Assembly: GCA_015057025.1 (NCBI GenBank)
Contig: SVFD01000001.1
Location: forward strand, 124,001 to 188,000
From: Lachnospiraceae bacterium
Lineage (GTDB): Bacteria > Bacillota > Clostridia > Lachnospirales > Lachnospiraceae
Length of the DNA stretch: 64,000 nt
Direction of reading: 5' to 3'
The notes beneath the pieces were generated by a model. The model did no database searches. It had not been told where the DNA came from and saw only the letters and a list, made by a program, of their open reading frames with translations. The position numbers and the translations under genes are program-made. Shown piece after piece: positions 42,790-50,540 of this stretch (position 1 is its first letter; each line of letters opens with the position of its first letter).

Positions 42790-43000
42790 ATTCGGTTTAT
42801 GAGGAATGGTGATGTATACGGCAAGGATGTTTTATATATCCATGCAGACACGCTCTCGCTCGGTTTCGTACGTAACGGATGCTAAACTCAAAGCCTTATA
42901 AATAAGTCTTTTCGCTAAGCACCGACGCACTCAAACGGTCTTTATGGATATATAAAACATCCTTGCCAAACAATATACTTAAATGTAGAATAAACCGAAT
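42790..43000. repeat. Long nested palindrome, copy C
   Basis: Arms 42820-42843 and 42944-42967 are perfect reverse complements over 24 bp (GGCAAGGATGTTTTATATAT then CCAT). A further 11-bp pair, ATTCGGTTTAT/ATAAACCGAAT (42790-42800, 42990-43000), lies outside. The core with CACGCTCTCGCTCGG, TACGTAACGG and GCTAAGCACCGACGCAC aligns with the core of copy A at 131-362. It lies between the SPFH gene and its Arc-like neighbour. Confidence 0.82.
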
Positions 43001-43058
43001 TAGGAATTGGTTAAATGAAAGTGTAAAAATAAAATGTTACACAGATGAAGGAAGGAGC

Positions 43059-43310
43059 ATGAAGATGGAAATTGAAAAGAGAGAACAGGCCTTGCAGGAA
43101 CGTCTTGAGAAACTTCATGCTATGGAACAGGAAATTCTCGAGAAAGAAAAGAATCTAAAAGAAAAGGAGAAGGCAAAGAAGCAGGTGCTTCTGCGTCTTT
43201 CCCCTTCCTTGTGGAATGAACTTGCCAAATGGGCAGATGATGATTTCAGAAGTATTAACGGACAGATAGAATTTCTGTTGGCAGAGGCAGTAAGGAATCG
43301 GAGGAAATAA
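43059..43310 (+). CDS. Small Arc-like protein with N-terminal coiled coil
   Basis: The protein has 83 residues. Residues 1-45 are a charged coiled coil (KREQALQERLEKLHAMEQEI). The rest (VLLRLSPSLWNELAKWADDD, FRSINGQIEFLLAEAV) resembles a ribbon-helix-helix Arc domain (strand, then SINGQIEFLL helix). Similar small proteins accompany SPFH genes in related bacteria; whether it binds DNA is untested. AAGGAAGGAGC precedes the ATG at 43059. Confidence 0.75.
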   Translation: MKMEIEKREQALQERLEKLHAMEQEILEKEKNLKEKEKAKKQVLLRLSPSLWNELAKWADDDFRSINGQIEFLLAEAVRNRRK

Positions 43311-43316
43311 TAGATC

Positions 43317-43345
43317 ACAGCGTGCGATAAGCACGCTGTTTTTTA
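43317..43345 (+). terminator. Intrinsic terminator after the Arc-like gene
   Basis: ACAGCGTGC (43317-43325) pairs with GCACGCTGT (43331-43339), followed by TTTTT. Confidence 0.85.
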
Positions 43346-43410
43346 TATAAAAATAAGATGTTTGTAAGCGAAAAATCCAACTAAGAAGCCTGTGCGAGGA
43401 CTGAATTATA

Positions 43411-43440
43411 TTGCGTAAGACCCTGCTGTTATGGTAAAAT
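43411..43440 (+). promoter_or_regulatory. Candidate sigmaA promoter of the GH13 gene
   Basis: TTGCGT (43411-43416) and TAAAAT (43435-43440) are 18 bp apart and end 44 bases before the start codon. Confidence 0.4.
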
Positions 43441-43484
43441 AAGAACGTTAAAAATAAAGAAAAACAGAGGAGATTTATTATAAA

Positions 43485-45215
43485 ATGGCATGGTATGACA
43501 ACGCAGTTTTTTATCACATTTATCCGCTGGGTATGACAGGGGCGCCCAAGGAGAATTCTTACGGGGAACCGGTGGAACGATTGAACCAATTGATTCCCTG
43601 GATTTCACATATCAAGAATATCGGTTGTAACGCACTTTACATCGGACCCTTGTTTGAGTCCGTAGGGCACGGTTATGAAACCACAGATTACCGCAAGCTG
43701 GACAGCCGTTTGGGAACCAACGAAACTTTGAAGAAATTCGTGGCTGAGTGTCACGCACAGGGCATAAAAGTTATTTTTGACGGTGTATTTAATCACACCG
43801 GCCGTGACTTCTTTGCTTTTAAGGATATTAAGGAAAATCGGGAAAATTCACAGTATAAAGACTGGTACTGTAATGTAAATTTCTGGAATAACAACGAATA
43901 CAACGATGGTTTTACCTATGATAACTGGGGCGGTTATAATCTGCTTGCAAAGTTAAACCAGAAGAATCCTGCGGTAAAAGATTATATCTGCGATGTAATC
44001 CGTTTCTGGGTAAAGGAATTTGACGTAGACGGCATTCGTTTGGATGCGGCAGATGTTTTGGACTTTGATTTTATGAAGGCGTTGCGTCAGACCGCAAATG
44101 AAGTAAAGCCTGAGTTCTGGCTGATGGGTGAAGTAATTCATGGCGATTACATCCGTTGGGCAAATGAAAGCACTTTGCACTCCGTAACCAACTACCACTT
44201 ACATAAGGCATTGTATTCCGGTCACAACGACCATAACTTCTTTGAAATCGCCCATACAGTGAAGAGATTGTATGAAATGGGTGGTAATCGTCCCGATGGA
44301 TTAAAGCTTTACAATTTCGTGGATAATCACGATGTAGAGCGTATCTATACAAAACTTAGCAATAAGGCACAGTTTGCCCCTGTACATATTCTGATGTATA
44401 CCTTGCCCGGCATTCCTTCCATCTATTATGGATCGGAATTCGGTATCGAGGGTAAAAAGGAGAAGTTCAGCGATGATTCCCTTCGTCCCGAAATGTCTTA
44501 TGATGTGTATGGTCCGAAGGCGGCAGACAATGATTGCGTGAAGCTAATTTCAGCCCTTGGTAAAATCCGTCAGAACACCAAGGAATTAAACTTCGGTGAT
44601 TACAAGGAATTACGTCTTACCAACAGACAATACGCCTTCTCAAGAAGTTATCAGGGTTCTACCGTAATCGTGGCGGTAAACAACGATGAAAACGGCAGCA
44701 GTGTATGTGTTTCCGCACCCGACGGTGAATACATCGGTGCATTGTCAGGCCGTAAAATAAACGCAAGTGGTGGTAACTTAAACATTGATATGGCTGCAAA
44801 TTCCGGCGATATCTGGGTACCTGCGGCGTCTTGTGTGAATTGCGAATTGGGCGAGACCTGTGAAGTAGCGCAGATGGAGTTTGAAGCGGTAGAGCAGCCT
44901 GTGAAGGAAGAAGTTGCTGAAGTGAAAGCTGAGGCTGTAGCACAGGCAAACGTTGCCGAAGTAAAAAAAGAGACTGCAAAAGCGGTGGCAGGTGCTGAAA
45001 CCGGTGCCGAGAAGGGCGCAGAAGTAGTTGAAAAGAAGGGTGAGGCAGTCCTTGATTTAAATAAGCCCTACGAAGAAATGAATGTAGCGGAATTACAGGA
45101 AGTGATTCTTGGAAAGATGCGTCGAAACGGTACGCCGATGACAGAACAGATTATTAAGTCTGTAAGAGACAATGAGCATTTGGGTTCATTGATAAGCTGG
45201 GCGAAGAGTTTTTAG
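43485..45215 (+). CDS. GH13 alpha-amylase-family glycosidase with C-terminal extension
   Basis: The protein has 576 residues. The (beta/alpha)8 domain shows VIFDGVFNHTGR, the nucleophile Asp in DGIRLDAADVLD, the acid Glu in FWLMGEVIHGD and the third acid in YNFVDNHDVER. No signal peptide is present, so it acts on intracellular maltodextrins or similar glucosides. Residues about 470-515 are Ala/Glu/Lys/Val-rich, possibly disordered. The last 50 (YEEMNVAELQEVILGKMRRN, TPMTEQIIKSVRDNEHLGSL) form an extra helical domain not usual for GH13. Start at ATG 43485, with AGAGGAG upstream. Confidence 0.9.
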   Translation: MAWYDNAVFYHIYPLGMTGAPKENSYGEPVERLNQLIPWISHIKNIGCNALYIGPLFESVGHGYETTDYRKLDSRLGTNETLKKFVAECHAQGIKVIFDGVFNHTGRDFFAFKDIKENRENSQYKDWYCNVNFWNNNEYNDGFTYDNWGGYNLLAKLNQKNPAVKDYICDVIRFWVKEFDVDGIRLDAADVLDFDFMKALRQTANEVKPEFWLMGEVIHGDYIRWANESTLHSVTNYHLHKALYSGHNDHNFFEIAHTVKRLYEMGGNRPDGLKLYNFVDNHDVERIYTKLSNKAQFAPVHILMYTLPGIPSIYYGSEFGIEGKKEKFSDDSLRPEMSYDVYGPKAADNDCVKLISALGKIRQNTKELNFGDYKELRLTNRQYAFSRSYQGSTVIVAVNNDENGSSVCVSAPDGEYIGALSGRKINASGGNLNIDMAANSGDIWVPAASCVNCELGETCEVAQMEFEAVEQPVKEEVAEVKAEAVAQANVAEVKKETAKAVAGAETGAEKGAEVVEKKGEAVLDLNKPYEEMNVAELQEVILGKMRRNGTPMTEQIIKSVRDNEHLGSLISWAKSF

Positions 45216-45260
45216 GGTTAAAAAAGGAAATACATCTTAAAAACAGAATATAATAATTAG

Positions 45261-45292
45261 AGCCGATAAAAATTGCTTTTGTCGGCTTTTTT
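45261..45292 (+). terminator. Intrinsic terminator after the GH13 gene
   Basis: AGCCGA and TCGGCT (45261-45266, 45282-45287), extended by AAAA/TTTT pairing inside, are followed by TTTTT. Confidence 0.75.
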
Positions 45293-45317
45293 ATGCCTAT
45301 AAAAGGGGGAAACAAAA

Positions 45318-46013
45318 ATGGCAATATATTTAACGGGGGATACCCATAGAGAATTTTACAGAATCAAACAATTCTGTGAGCGAATGGGAACTACAACAGA
45401 AGACATTATGATTATCCTTGGTGATGCAGGAATAAATTATTACTGTGACCATAGAGATAATAATTTAAAAAATGAATTATCGCAGTTGCCGATTACGTTA
45501 TTCTGTATTCATGGCAATCATGAGGAACGTCCTTATCTGACCGGCAATTACGAGGAAAAGGAATGGCATGGTGCGTTGGCATACATAGAAGAATCATATC
45601 CGAATCTGGTGTTTGCCAAGGATGGCGAGATCTATGATTTTAACGGTAAGAAGGCGATTGTCATAGGCGGTGCATATAGTATCGATAAATATTACAGATT
45701 AAGTCACGGTTTGCAATGGTTTGAAAGTGAGCAGGCAGATGAGGAGACGATGCGATATGTAGAAGCGCAATTAGACGCGCAGGATTGGCAGGTGGACTAT
45801 GTTTTGACGCATACAGTACCTATCGAGTGTGAGCCTGTATGGGCTTTTATCCAGGGCATTGACCAAAGTAGGGTAGATAAAACCATGGAGAAGTGGTTGC
45901 AACAGATTATGGATAATCTGGAGTTTGAGAAGTGGTACGCCGGACATTATCACGTGGAGTCGGAGGAAAATGGCGTGCGGATCATGTTTGAGGATTATGA
46001 GGAGTTAGAGTAA
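45318..46013 (+). CDS. Metallophosphoesterase
   Basis: The protein has 231 residues. The metal-binding motifs of the calcineurin-like family are in order: LTGDTHREF, ILGDAGINYY, IHGNHEERPY, VLTHTVPIE and WYAGHYHVE. The active site therefore appears complete with two metal ions. It is cytosolic (no signal peptide). The phosphate ester is unknown; protein phosphatase or cyclic-nucleotide activities occur in the family. AAAGGGGG precedes the ATG, and a terminator follows. Confidence 0.88.
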   Translation: MAIYLTGDTHREFYRIKQFCERMGTTTEDIMIILGDAGINYYCDHRDNNLKNELSQLPITLFCIHGNHEERPYLTGNYEEKEWHGALAYIEESYPNLVFAKDGEIYDFNGKKAIVIGGAYSIDKYYRLSHGLQWFESEQADEETMRYVEAQLDAQDWQVDYVLTHTVPIECEPVWAFIQGIDQSRVDKTMEKWLQQIMDNLEFEKWYAGHYHVESEENGVRIMFEDYEELE

Positions 46014-46024
46014 AATTACAGCGG

Positions 46025-46056
46025 GGAACTTTTCAAACGAAAGGTTCCTTTTTTTT
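46025..46056 (+). terminator. Intrinsic terminator after the phosphoesterase
   Basis: GGAACTTTTC pairs with GAAAGGTTCC (46025-46034, 46039-46048, one G-T pair), followed by eight T. Confidence 0.8.
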
Positions 46057-46060
46057 ATAT

Positions 46061-46284
46061 GCGCCATGCACCTCGTATGCTGGTGCATACTCGGTCACGG
46101 GCGTCGCATTCTGCGCCATGCGTCTCGTATGCTGCCGTATACTCGGTCACGGGCGTCGCATTCTGCGCCATGCACCTCGTATGCTGACGCATACTCGGTC
46201 ACGGGCGTCGCCCTATAAGGTCAGACAATATCACCCTTGTGTGTGCAAGCACCCACCGGTTGATATTGTCCGACCTTGCATGGC
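46061..46284. repeat. 52-bp tandem repeat plus palindrome, copy D
   Basis: Three units start at 46061, 46113 and 46165 (52, 52 and about 47 bp). Each reads GCGCCATGC, CTCGTATGCTG and CATACTCGGTCACGGGCGTC with small changes. GTATGC and GCATAC in each unit form a 6-bp hairpin with a four-base loop. Unit 2 keeps it with a G-T pair, which hints at selection for structure. A palindrome follows, with 17-bp arms 46217-46233 and 46261-46277 (one G-T). TGCATGGC at 46277-46284 complements the unit start. No coding frame is convincing. Confidence 0.8.
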
Positions 46285-46302
46285 TTGTGCTTTTCGCGAA
46301 AA

Positions 46303-46322
46303 TTAACAAAACTTAAACATTT
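46303..46322 (+). promoter_or_regulatory. Putative response-regulator box upstream of the 72-residue gene
   Basis: The 18 bases at 46305-46322 (AACAAAACTTAAACATTT) differ at one position from 47137-47154, upstream of the response regulator. Each site contains two TTAACA-like half-sites about 10-11 bp apart, the spacing used by OmpR/PhoB regulators. Confidence 0.55.
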
Positions 46323-46413
46323 CGCAAACAACCCGAAAACAAATCACCGATAAAATGCAATTACAAACTGAAGCAAAACAAACAACATTTTTATAAGAGA
46401 AGGAGAAACAAAT

Positions 46414-46632
46414 ATGTCTAAATTAGTAGAAACAAACGAAAAAATTGCAGAGGCTGTAGTAGGCGGTTATAAGAAAATCGAAAACGGTGTTGTAGAAGGC
46501 TACAAGAAGATTGAAACCGGCGCTGTGGAAGGTTTTAACAAGGTGAGCGACAAGTGTGTTGAGAAACTTTTTGCCAAAGAGGGTGAGAGCGTGGAAGATG
46601 CGAAGATGCGTTTACAGGGAAATGTGAAGTAA
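46414..46632 (+). CDS. Small helical protein with internal repeats
   Basis: This 72-residue protein has three 11-residue repeats: VVGGYKKIENG, VVEGYKKIETG and AVEGFNKVSDK. They predict an amphipathic helix, as in apolipoprotein-like or stress proteins. The C-terminal part has FAKEGESVEDAKMRLQG. There is no signal peptide or cysteine pair. AGAAGGAGAAAC precedes the ATG. It lies directly upstream of a two-helix membrane protein and shares a regulatory motif with the nearby two-component system. The function is unknown. Confidence 0.7.
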   Translation: MSKLVETNEKIAEAVVGGYKKIENGVVEGYKKIETGAVEGFNKVSDKCVEKLFAKEGESVEDAKMRLQGNVK

Positions 46633-46730
46633 ACTGACAGAACTATTTTCCAACGTAAAAAAATAAAGAACTAGTGAAATGTAAACATAAACAAAAAGAA
46701 TTAACAAAGAAAGATAAGAGGAAAATTAAA

Positions 46731-47093
46731 ATGAACAAAAACGATCAGGAATTTTTAGTACAGAAAATCAGAAGCGAGTACACAGAGAAGGAGCACACAC
46801 AGTTAGACGAATTAAAAGCATTGGATGCGAAAGTAAAGCGTCCCGCAAATGTATTTGCATACGTATTTGGTAGCCTTAGCGCAATTATTATGGGTAGCGG
46901 TATGAGTCTTGTAATGACCGAAATCGGCAATGTAATCGGCATCAGCAATCCTTTGGTGCCCGGTATCGTAATCGGTGTAATCGGTATGATTATGGCAATC
47001 ATCAACTATCCCATGTACAAGAGTATTCTTGCATCACGTAAGAAGAAATACGGCGAAGAAATTCTTAAACTTAGTGAGAAGTTAATGAAGTAA
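46731..47093 (+). CDS. Two-helix membrane protein, paralogue A
   Basis: This 120-residue protein has a charged N-terminus and two hydrophobic helices: VFGSLSAIIMGSGMSLVMTE and LVPGIVIGVIGMIMAIINYP. It ends in a helix KKYGEEILKLSEKLMK. The paralogue at 49630 shares IIMGSGMSLVMT-like and VPGIVIGV-like segments. Such proteins are sometimes auto-annotated as dihydropteridine reductase, which I do not support. The ATG at 46731 has AGAGGAAAA upstream; an earlier in-frame ATG lacks a site. It lies between the repeat-helix protein and the response regulator. Confidence 0.7.
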   Translation: MNKNDQEFLVQKIRSEYTEKEHTQLDELKALDAKVKRPANVFAYVFGSLSAIIMGSGMSLVMTEIGNVIGISNPLVPGIVIGVIGMIMAIINYPMYKSILASRKKKYGEEILKLSEKLMK

Positions 47094-47134
47094 AGGTGGG
47101 CGAAGGTTTCTTTTACACATAAAAGTAAGAAACG

Positions 47135-47173
47135 TAAACAAAACTTTAACATTTGAATGTTATCGTTTACACT
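47135..47173 (+). promoter_or_regulatory. Promoter and regulator box of the two-component operon
   Basis: AACAAAACTTTAACATTT (47137-47154) repeats the box at 46305-46322 with one change. The half-sites TAAACA (47135-47140) and TTAACA (47146-47151) are 11 bp apart. TTAACA also fits a -35, with TACACT (47168-47173) 16 bp downstream as -10, implying autoregulation. Confidence 0.55.
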
Positions 47174-47202
47174 AGAAGTAGAGTATTAAAGGAGGAATCC
47201 CT

Positions 47203-47874
47203 ATGTTCAAAATTCTGGTGGTAGAAGATGACAGAGATTTAAATAAAACCGTTTGTTCCTTTTTAAACAACAGCGGATACGAGGCAACGGGGTGCCTTGG
47301 CGCTGAGGAAGCATATGACGTAATGTATGATATCGTGTTTGACTTAATCGTATCGGACGTCATGATGCCGGGAATAGACGGTTTTGAGTTTGCCAAAACA
47401 GTGCGTTCGCTGAACGAAGAAATCCCTATTCTTTTTATGACGGCGCGGGACGACTTTGCATCAAAGCAGAGAGGCTTTCGCGTAGGCGTAGATGATTATA
47501 TGGTGAAACCCATCGATTTGGATGAACTGTTTCTGCGTATCGGCGCGCTTTTACGTCGCGCAAAGATTGCCACGTCAAGAACGCTTATGGTGGGCAATTT
47601 TAAAATGGATATGGATGAGCGTACGGCTTATCTTGGCGAAGAGGAAATCTCACTTACCACAAGGGAATTTAATATTTTATATAAAATGCTTTCTTATCCC
47701 AAGAAGACATTTACACGCAGTCAGCTGATGGACGAATTCTGGGACGCGGACACTGCATCGGGAACCAGAACGGTGGATGTTTATATGACCAAACTTCGTG
47801 CGAAACTTGAGATGTGCGAAGACTTTGAAATAGTGACGGTACATGGACTTGGGTATAAGGTGGTGATTTCGTGA
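47203..47874 (+). CDS. OmpR/PhoB-family response regulator
   Basis: The protein has 223 residues. The receiver domain has the acidic pair in VVEDDRD, the phospho-acceptor Asp in DLIVSDVMMPGIDG, Thr in ILFMTARDD and Lys in YMVKPIDL. The winged-helix output domain follows (EISLTTREFNILYKML, RTVDVYMTKLRAKL, TVHGLGYKVVI). AAAGGAGGAAT precedes the ATG. It overlaps the kinase gene by four bases (GTGA), so the two are translationally coupled. Confidence 0.96.
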   Translation: MFKILVVEDDRDLNKTVCSFLNNSGYEATGCLGAEEAYDVMYDIVFDLIVSDVMMPGIDGFEFAKTVRSLNEEIPILFMTARDDFASKQRGFRVGVDDYMVKPIDLDELFLRIGALLRRAKIATSRTLMVGNFKMDMDERTAYLGEEEISLTTREFNILYKMLSYPKKTFTRSQLMDEFWDADTASGTRTVDVYMTKLRAKLEMCEDFEIVTVHGLGYKVVIS

Positions 47875-48953
47875 AAAAGAAGAATACGTATGAGAAAGTG
47901 CTTTTTATCGTAAATAACTATATTGTTTTCTTCGCGTTGGTGGCCTTTGTGACCACGTGCTGTATGATGCTTTTTGTTACAATTCTTTCGGATACGTTGC
48001 AACTTTCGTTGACCGAAGAGAATATTAATGTAGCAGCAAAACTTACTTTCGGCAATGTGGTGCTGTTAAGTTTTATTTTTACGGTGATTGATGTAGTCCG
48101 CAGAAAGCTTACGGTAGAGCGTCCGGTGAAGCGGATTACCGATGCAACGGAGAAAATGATGCAGGGTGATTTTAGCGTGCGTATTAAGCCCATCAGCCGT
48201 TTTGGCACGGATGCGAAGTTTAACGAAATCATCGATTGTTTCAATAAAATGGCGGAGGAGTTGTCGGGCGTGGAAACTTTGCGCACAGATTTTATCGCAA
48301 ACGTATCCCACGAAATGAAGACGCCGCTCTCGGTAATGCAGAATTTCGGAACACTTCTGCAGGACCCTGATTTGCCTGCTGATAAAAGACTGGAATATGC
48401 CAAGGGAATTACCGACGGCAGCAGACGTATTTCGGATATGATGACCAATATCCTGAAATTAAATCGCCTGGAAAATCAGCAGATTTATTGCAATGCCACA
48501 GAGTATAATTTAAGCGAGCAACTTTGCGAGTGTCTCTTGCAGTTTGAAAATGTATGGGAGAAGAAAGGCATAGAGATTGAAACTGAAATCGCAGAAGATG
48601 TTATGATTACGGCAGATGAAGAACTCTTGTATCTGGTGTGGAACAACCTTCTGTCCAATGCTTTTAAATTTACGCCGGAAGGCGGAACGGTTGCCTTAAG
48701 TCTGGCGGCGGATGACGCCTATGCCGTTATCAAAGTGAAAGATACGGGATGCGGTATGTCTCCGGAAGTGGGAGCGCACATTTTTGAGAAATTTTATCAG
48801 GGTGATACGTCAAGAGCAACCCAGGGAAACGGCTTGGGCCTTGCCCTTGTAAAAAGAGTCATCGACATTATGGAAGGCGAAATCGGCGTGGAAAGTACTC
48901 CGGGCGCAGGTAGTACTTTTACCGTAAAAGTGCGGAGGCAGCAGGGTGAATAA
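47871..48953 (+). CDS. Sensor histidine kinase
   Basis: The protein has 360 residues, with a GTG start overlapping the regulator stop. Two transmembrane helices lie at about 14-40 and 56-75, with only a short outside loop, so it probably senses the membrane or a partner protein. A HAMP domain (ITDATEKMMQGDFSVRI) is followed by the phospho-acceptor in ANVSHEMKTPLSVMQN. The ATPase boxes are NNLLSNAFKFTPEGG, DTGCGMSPEV and GNGLGLALVKRV. The membrane protein downstream overlaps its end. Confidence 0.95.
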   Translation: MKKKNTYEKVLFIVNNYIVFFALVAFVTTCCMMLFVTILSDTLQLSLTEENINVAAKLTFGNVVLLSFIFTVIDVVRRKLTVERPVKRITDATEKMMQGDFSVRIKPISRFGTDAKFNEIIDCFNKMAEELSGVETLRTDFIANVSHEMKTPLSVMQNFGTLLQDPDLPADKRLEYAKGITDGSRRISDMMTNILKLNRLENQQIYCNATEYNLSEQLCECLLQFENVWEKKGIEIETEIAEDVMITADEELLYLVWNNLLSNAFKFTPEGGTVALSLAADDAYAVIKVKDTGCGMSPEVGAHIFEKFYQGDTSRATQGNGLGLALVKRVIDIMEGEIGVESTPGAGSTFTVKVRRQQGE

Positions 48954-49617
48954 GCGGGTAAAATCTTTCAAAGAACAGTATAAAAGTGATGCCGGACTGC
49001 GGATTCGCACGTCGCTTTATCGTAATGTGGTAATCAATTTGGCGTATGCGTTGTTTCAGTTGGCTCTCGGATATAAGCATCATACGGTGTGGTTCTATTC
49101 CATGGCAGGCTATTATGGTATTTTGGCACTGGTTCGATTTTTGCTTGCGAAATATTCGGAGAAACACAATATGCGGTCCGACCTGGTGAAAGAGTGGAAA
49201 CTGTACCGCTGGTGCGGAATTTCGCTTTTTCTGCTGAACGTAACACTGGCAGGTTTTGTGTATTACATTATGTGGCAGGGGCGCGCTTTCGTGCACCACG
49301 AGATTACCGTGATTGCTATGGCGACGTATACCTTTTATGCTTTTACAATGGCAGTCATTGATTTTAACAAATACCGTAAGCTAAAAAACCCGGTTTATAC
49401 GGCGGGCAAAATGCTGGGGCTTGCAACGGCGCTGGTTTCCATGCTGACGCTTGAAAAAGCAATGCTTGCAACATTTGGTACCGATAATGATGAGCAGTTC
49501 CGCCTGATTATGACCGGGGCCACCGGCGCGGGCGTGACGATACTGATTCTTGGTATGGCGATTTATATGGTGATTGTGGCGAACAAGCAAATTAAGAAGA
49601 TAAAAGATATAAAATAG
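48946..49617 (+). CDS. Polytopic membrane protein of the two-component operon
   Basis: This 223-residue protein has about five hydrophobic helices, including FYSMAGYYGILALVRFLLA, GISLFLLNVTLAGFVYYIM and AATGAGVTILILGMAIYMVI-like segments. There is no recognised domain. A GTG start preceded by GGAGG overlaps the kinase stop by eight bases, so it belongs to the operon and may be a sensory or effector partner of the kinase. The two-helix paralogue B starts 12 bases after the stop. Confidence 0.7.
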   Translation: MNKRVKSFKEQYKSDAGLRIRTSLYRNVVINLAYALFQLALGYKHHTVWFYSMAGYYGILALVRFLLAKYSEKHNMRSDLVKEWKLYRWCGISLFLLNVTLAGFVYYIMWQGRAFVHHEITVIAMATYTFYAFTMAVIDFNKYRKLKNPVYTAGKMLGLATALVSMLTLEKAMLATFGTDNDEQFRLIMTGATGAGVTILILGMAIYMVIVANKQIKKIKDIK

Positions 49618-49629
49618 AGGAGTAGCAAA

Positions 49630-50016
49630 ATGGACGAAAAAGGATTTCAATATACTTACTCTGCCAAAGAGCAGAATGAAATCAATGATATACGAAAGAA
49701 ATACCTTCCCAAGGAAGAAGATAAAATGATGCAGCTTCGTCGCTTGGATGCAAGCGTGTACCGTAAGGGAACGGTAGTGTCTTTGGTGATTGGTATCATC
49801 AGTGCGTTGATTATGGGAGCTGGCATGAGTCTTGTGATGACGGACATAGGCACGAAACTTGGAATGGAAAGCGTTATGGTGCCGGGCATTGTGATTGGCG
49901 TTGTAGGGATGATTGGCGTGTGCCTTGCATATCCCGTATATCAGGTGGTGACAAAGCATGAGCGTGAGAGGATAGCGCCGGAGATTATTCGTCTTTCGGA
50001 CGAATTGCTGAAATAG
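49630..50016 (+). CDS. Two-helix membrane protein, paralogue B
   Basis: This 128-residue protein has a charged N-terminus and two helices (VVSLVIGIISALIMGAGMSL and MVPGIVIGVVGMIGVCLAYP). It matches the gene at 46731 across the membrane part and the closing ...IIRLSDELLK helix. AGAGGAGTAGC precedes the ATG. It is the last gene of the operon before a terminator. Paralogues on both sides of a two-component system suggest that this family is its main target. Confidence 0.7.
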   Translation: MDEKGFQYTYSAKEQNEINDIRKKYLPKEEDKMMQLRRLDASVYRKGTVVSLVIGIISALIMGAGMSLVMTDIGTKLGMESVMVPGIVIGVVGMIGVCLAYPVYQVVTKHERERIAPEIIRLSDELLK

Positions 50017-50035
50017 ATAATTTTATATAGTATGT

Positions 50036-50076
50036 AAAAGCATCGCGATTAATTGTCGAAAATTGCGATGCTTTTT
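50036..50076 (+). terminator. Intrinsic terminator of the two-component operon
   Basis: AAAAGCATCGC (50036-50046) pairs with GCGATGCTTTT (50065-50075), followed by TTG. Confidence 0.8.
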
Positions 50077-50238
50077 GCTTGGCTAAAAGAAGTATTTGGC
50101 GATATATTAGAGGCATATTTTATAGGCATTGATACCGGTAGTATCCTTGCTATAAGTAAATATTTTAATTAATCATAATCTATATTCTGAATTTTCTGCA
50201 GTTTCTGCAAAGATAATCAAATTTTTTATAGGGCAACA

Positions 50239-50267
50239 TTGACACCATATATGACACCACATATAAT
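50239..50267 (+). promoter_or_regulatory. Consensus sigmaA promoter with repeat operator for hicAB
   Basis: TTGACA (50239-50244) and TATAAT (50262-50267) are 17 bp apart, a full consensus promoter. TGACACCA occurs at 50240-50247 and 50252-50259, overlapping the -35 and spacer. This suits binding by the HicB antitoxin. The upstream stretch 50077-50238 shows nothing else. Confidence 0.7.
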
Positions 50268-50285
50268 AAAGAAAGGAATAATAAT

Positions 50286-50540
50286 ATGTCAAAGTGGGAT
50301 AAACTTATACATAAGCTAAAGGATTCTTCGGCAGAAATGCGGTTTGAAGAATTAAAGAAAATTTTAGAGGCGTATGGGTATTCTGCAAGAGAAACATCAG
50401 GCGGTAGCAGTCATATTACTTTCCGTAAAAAAGGTTGTAGTAACATTACGATTCCACGTCATAAAACAATCAAAAGAGCATATGTTGAGTTGGTTAGGAA
50501 AGTCGTAGAAGAGGAGAATAAGAATGAAGACATTAGATGA
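50286..50540 (+). CDS. hicA: HicA-family toxin (mRNA interferase)
   Basis: The protein has 84 residues. The double-stranded-RNA-binding-like HicA fold is visible in MRFEELKKILEAYGYS, the catalytic-histidine motif GGSSHITFRKKG and IPRHKTIKRAYVELVRKVVE. HicA cleaves mRNA when free of HicB. It is the first gene of the pair and overlaps hicB by 17 bases. AAGAAAGGAATAAT precedes the ATG. Confidence 0.93.
   Translation: MSKWDKLIHKLKDSSAEMRFEELKKILEAYGYSARETSGGSSHITFRKKGCSNITIPRHKTIKRAYVELVRKVVEEENKNEDIR

Noticed and set aside
44659-44979. Long minus-strand frames inside the GH13 gene and elsewhere
   Set aside because: They are antisense to well-supported genes, lack ribosome sites and have biased, non-protein-like composition.
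46061-46211. Regularly repeated 52-bp units considered as a CRISPR array
   Set aside because: The units are contiguous with no unique spacers, and no cas gene is nearby; it is a tandem repeat with an internal hairpin.
46731-47093. Annotation of the two-helix proteins as dihydropteridine reductase
   Set aside because: No nucleotide-binding or reductase motif is present; they are small two-helix membrane proteins.
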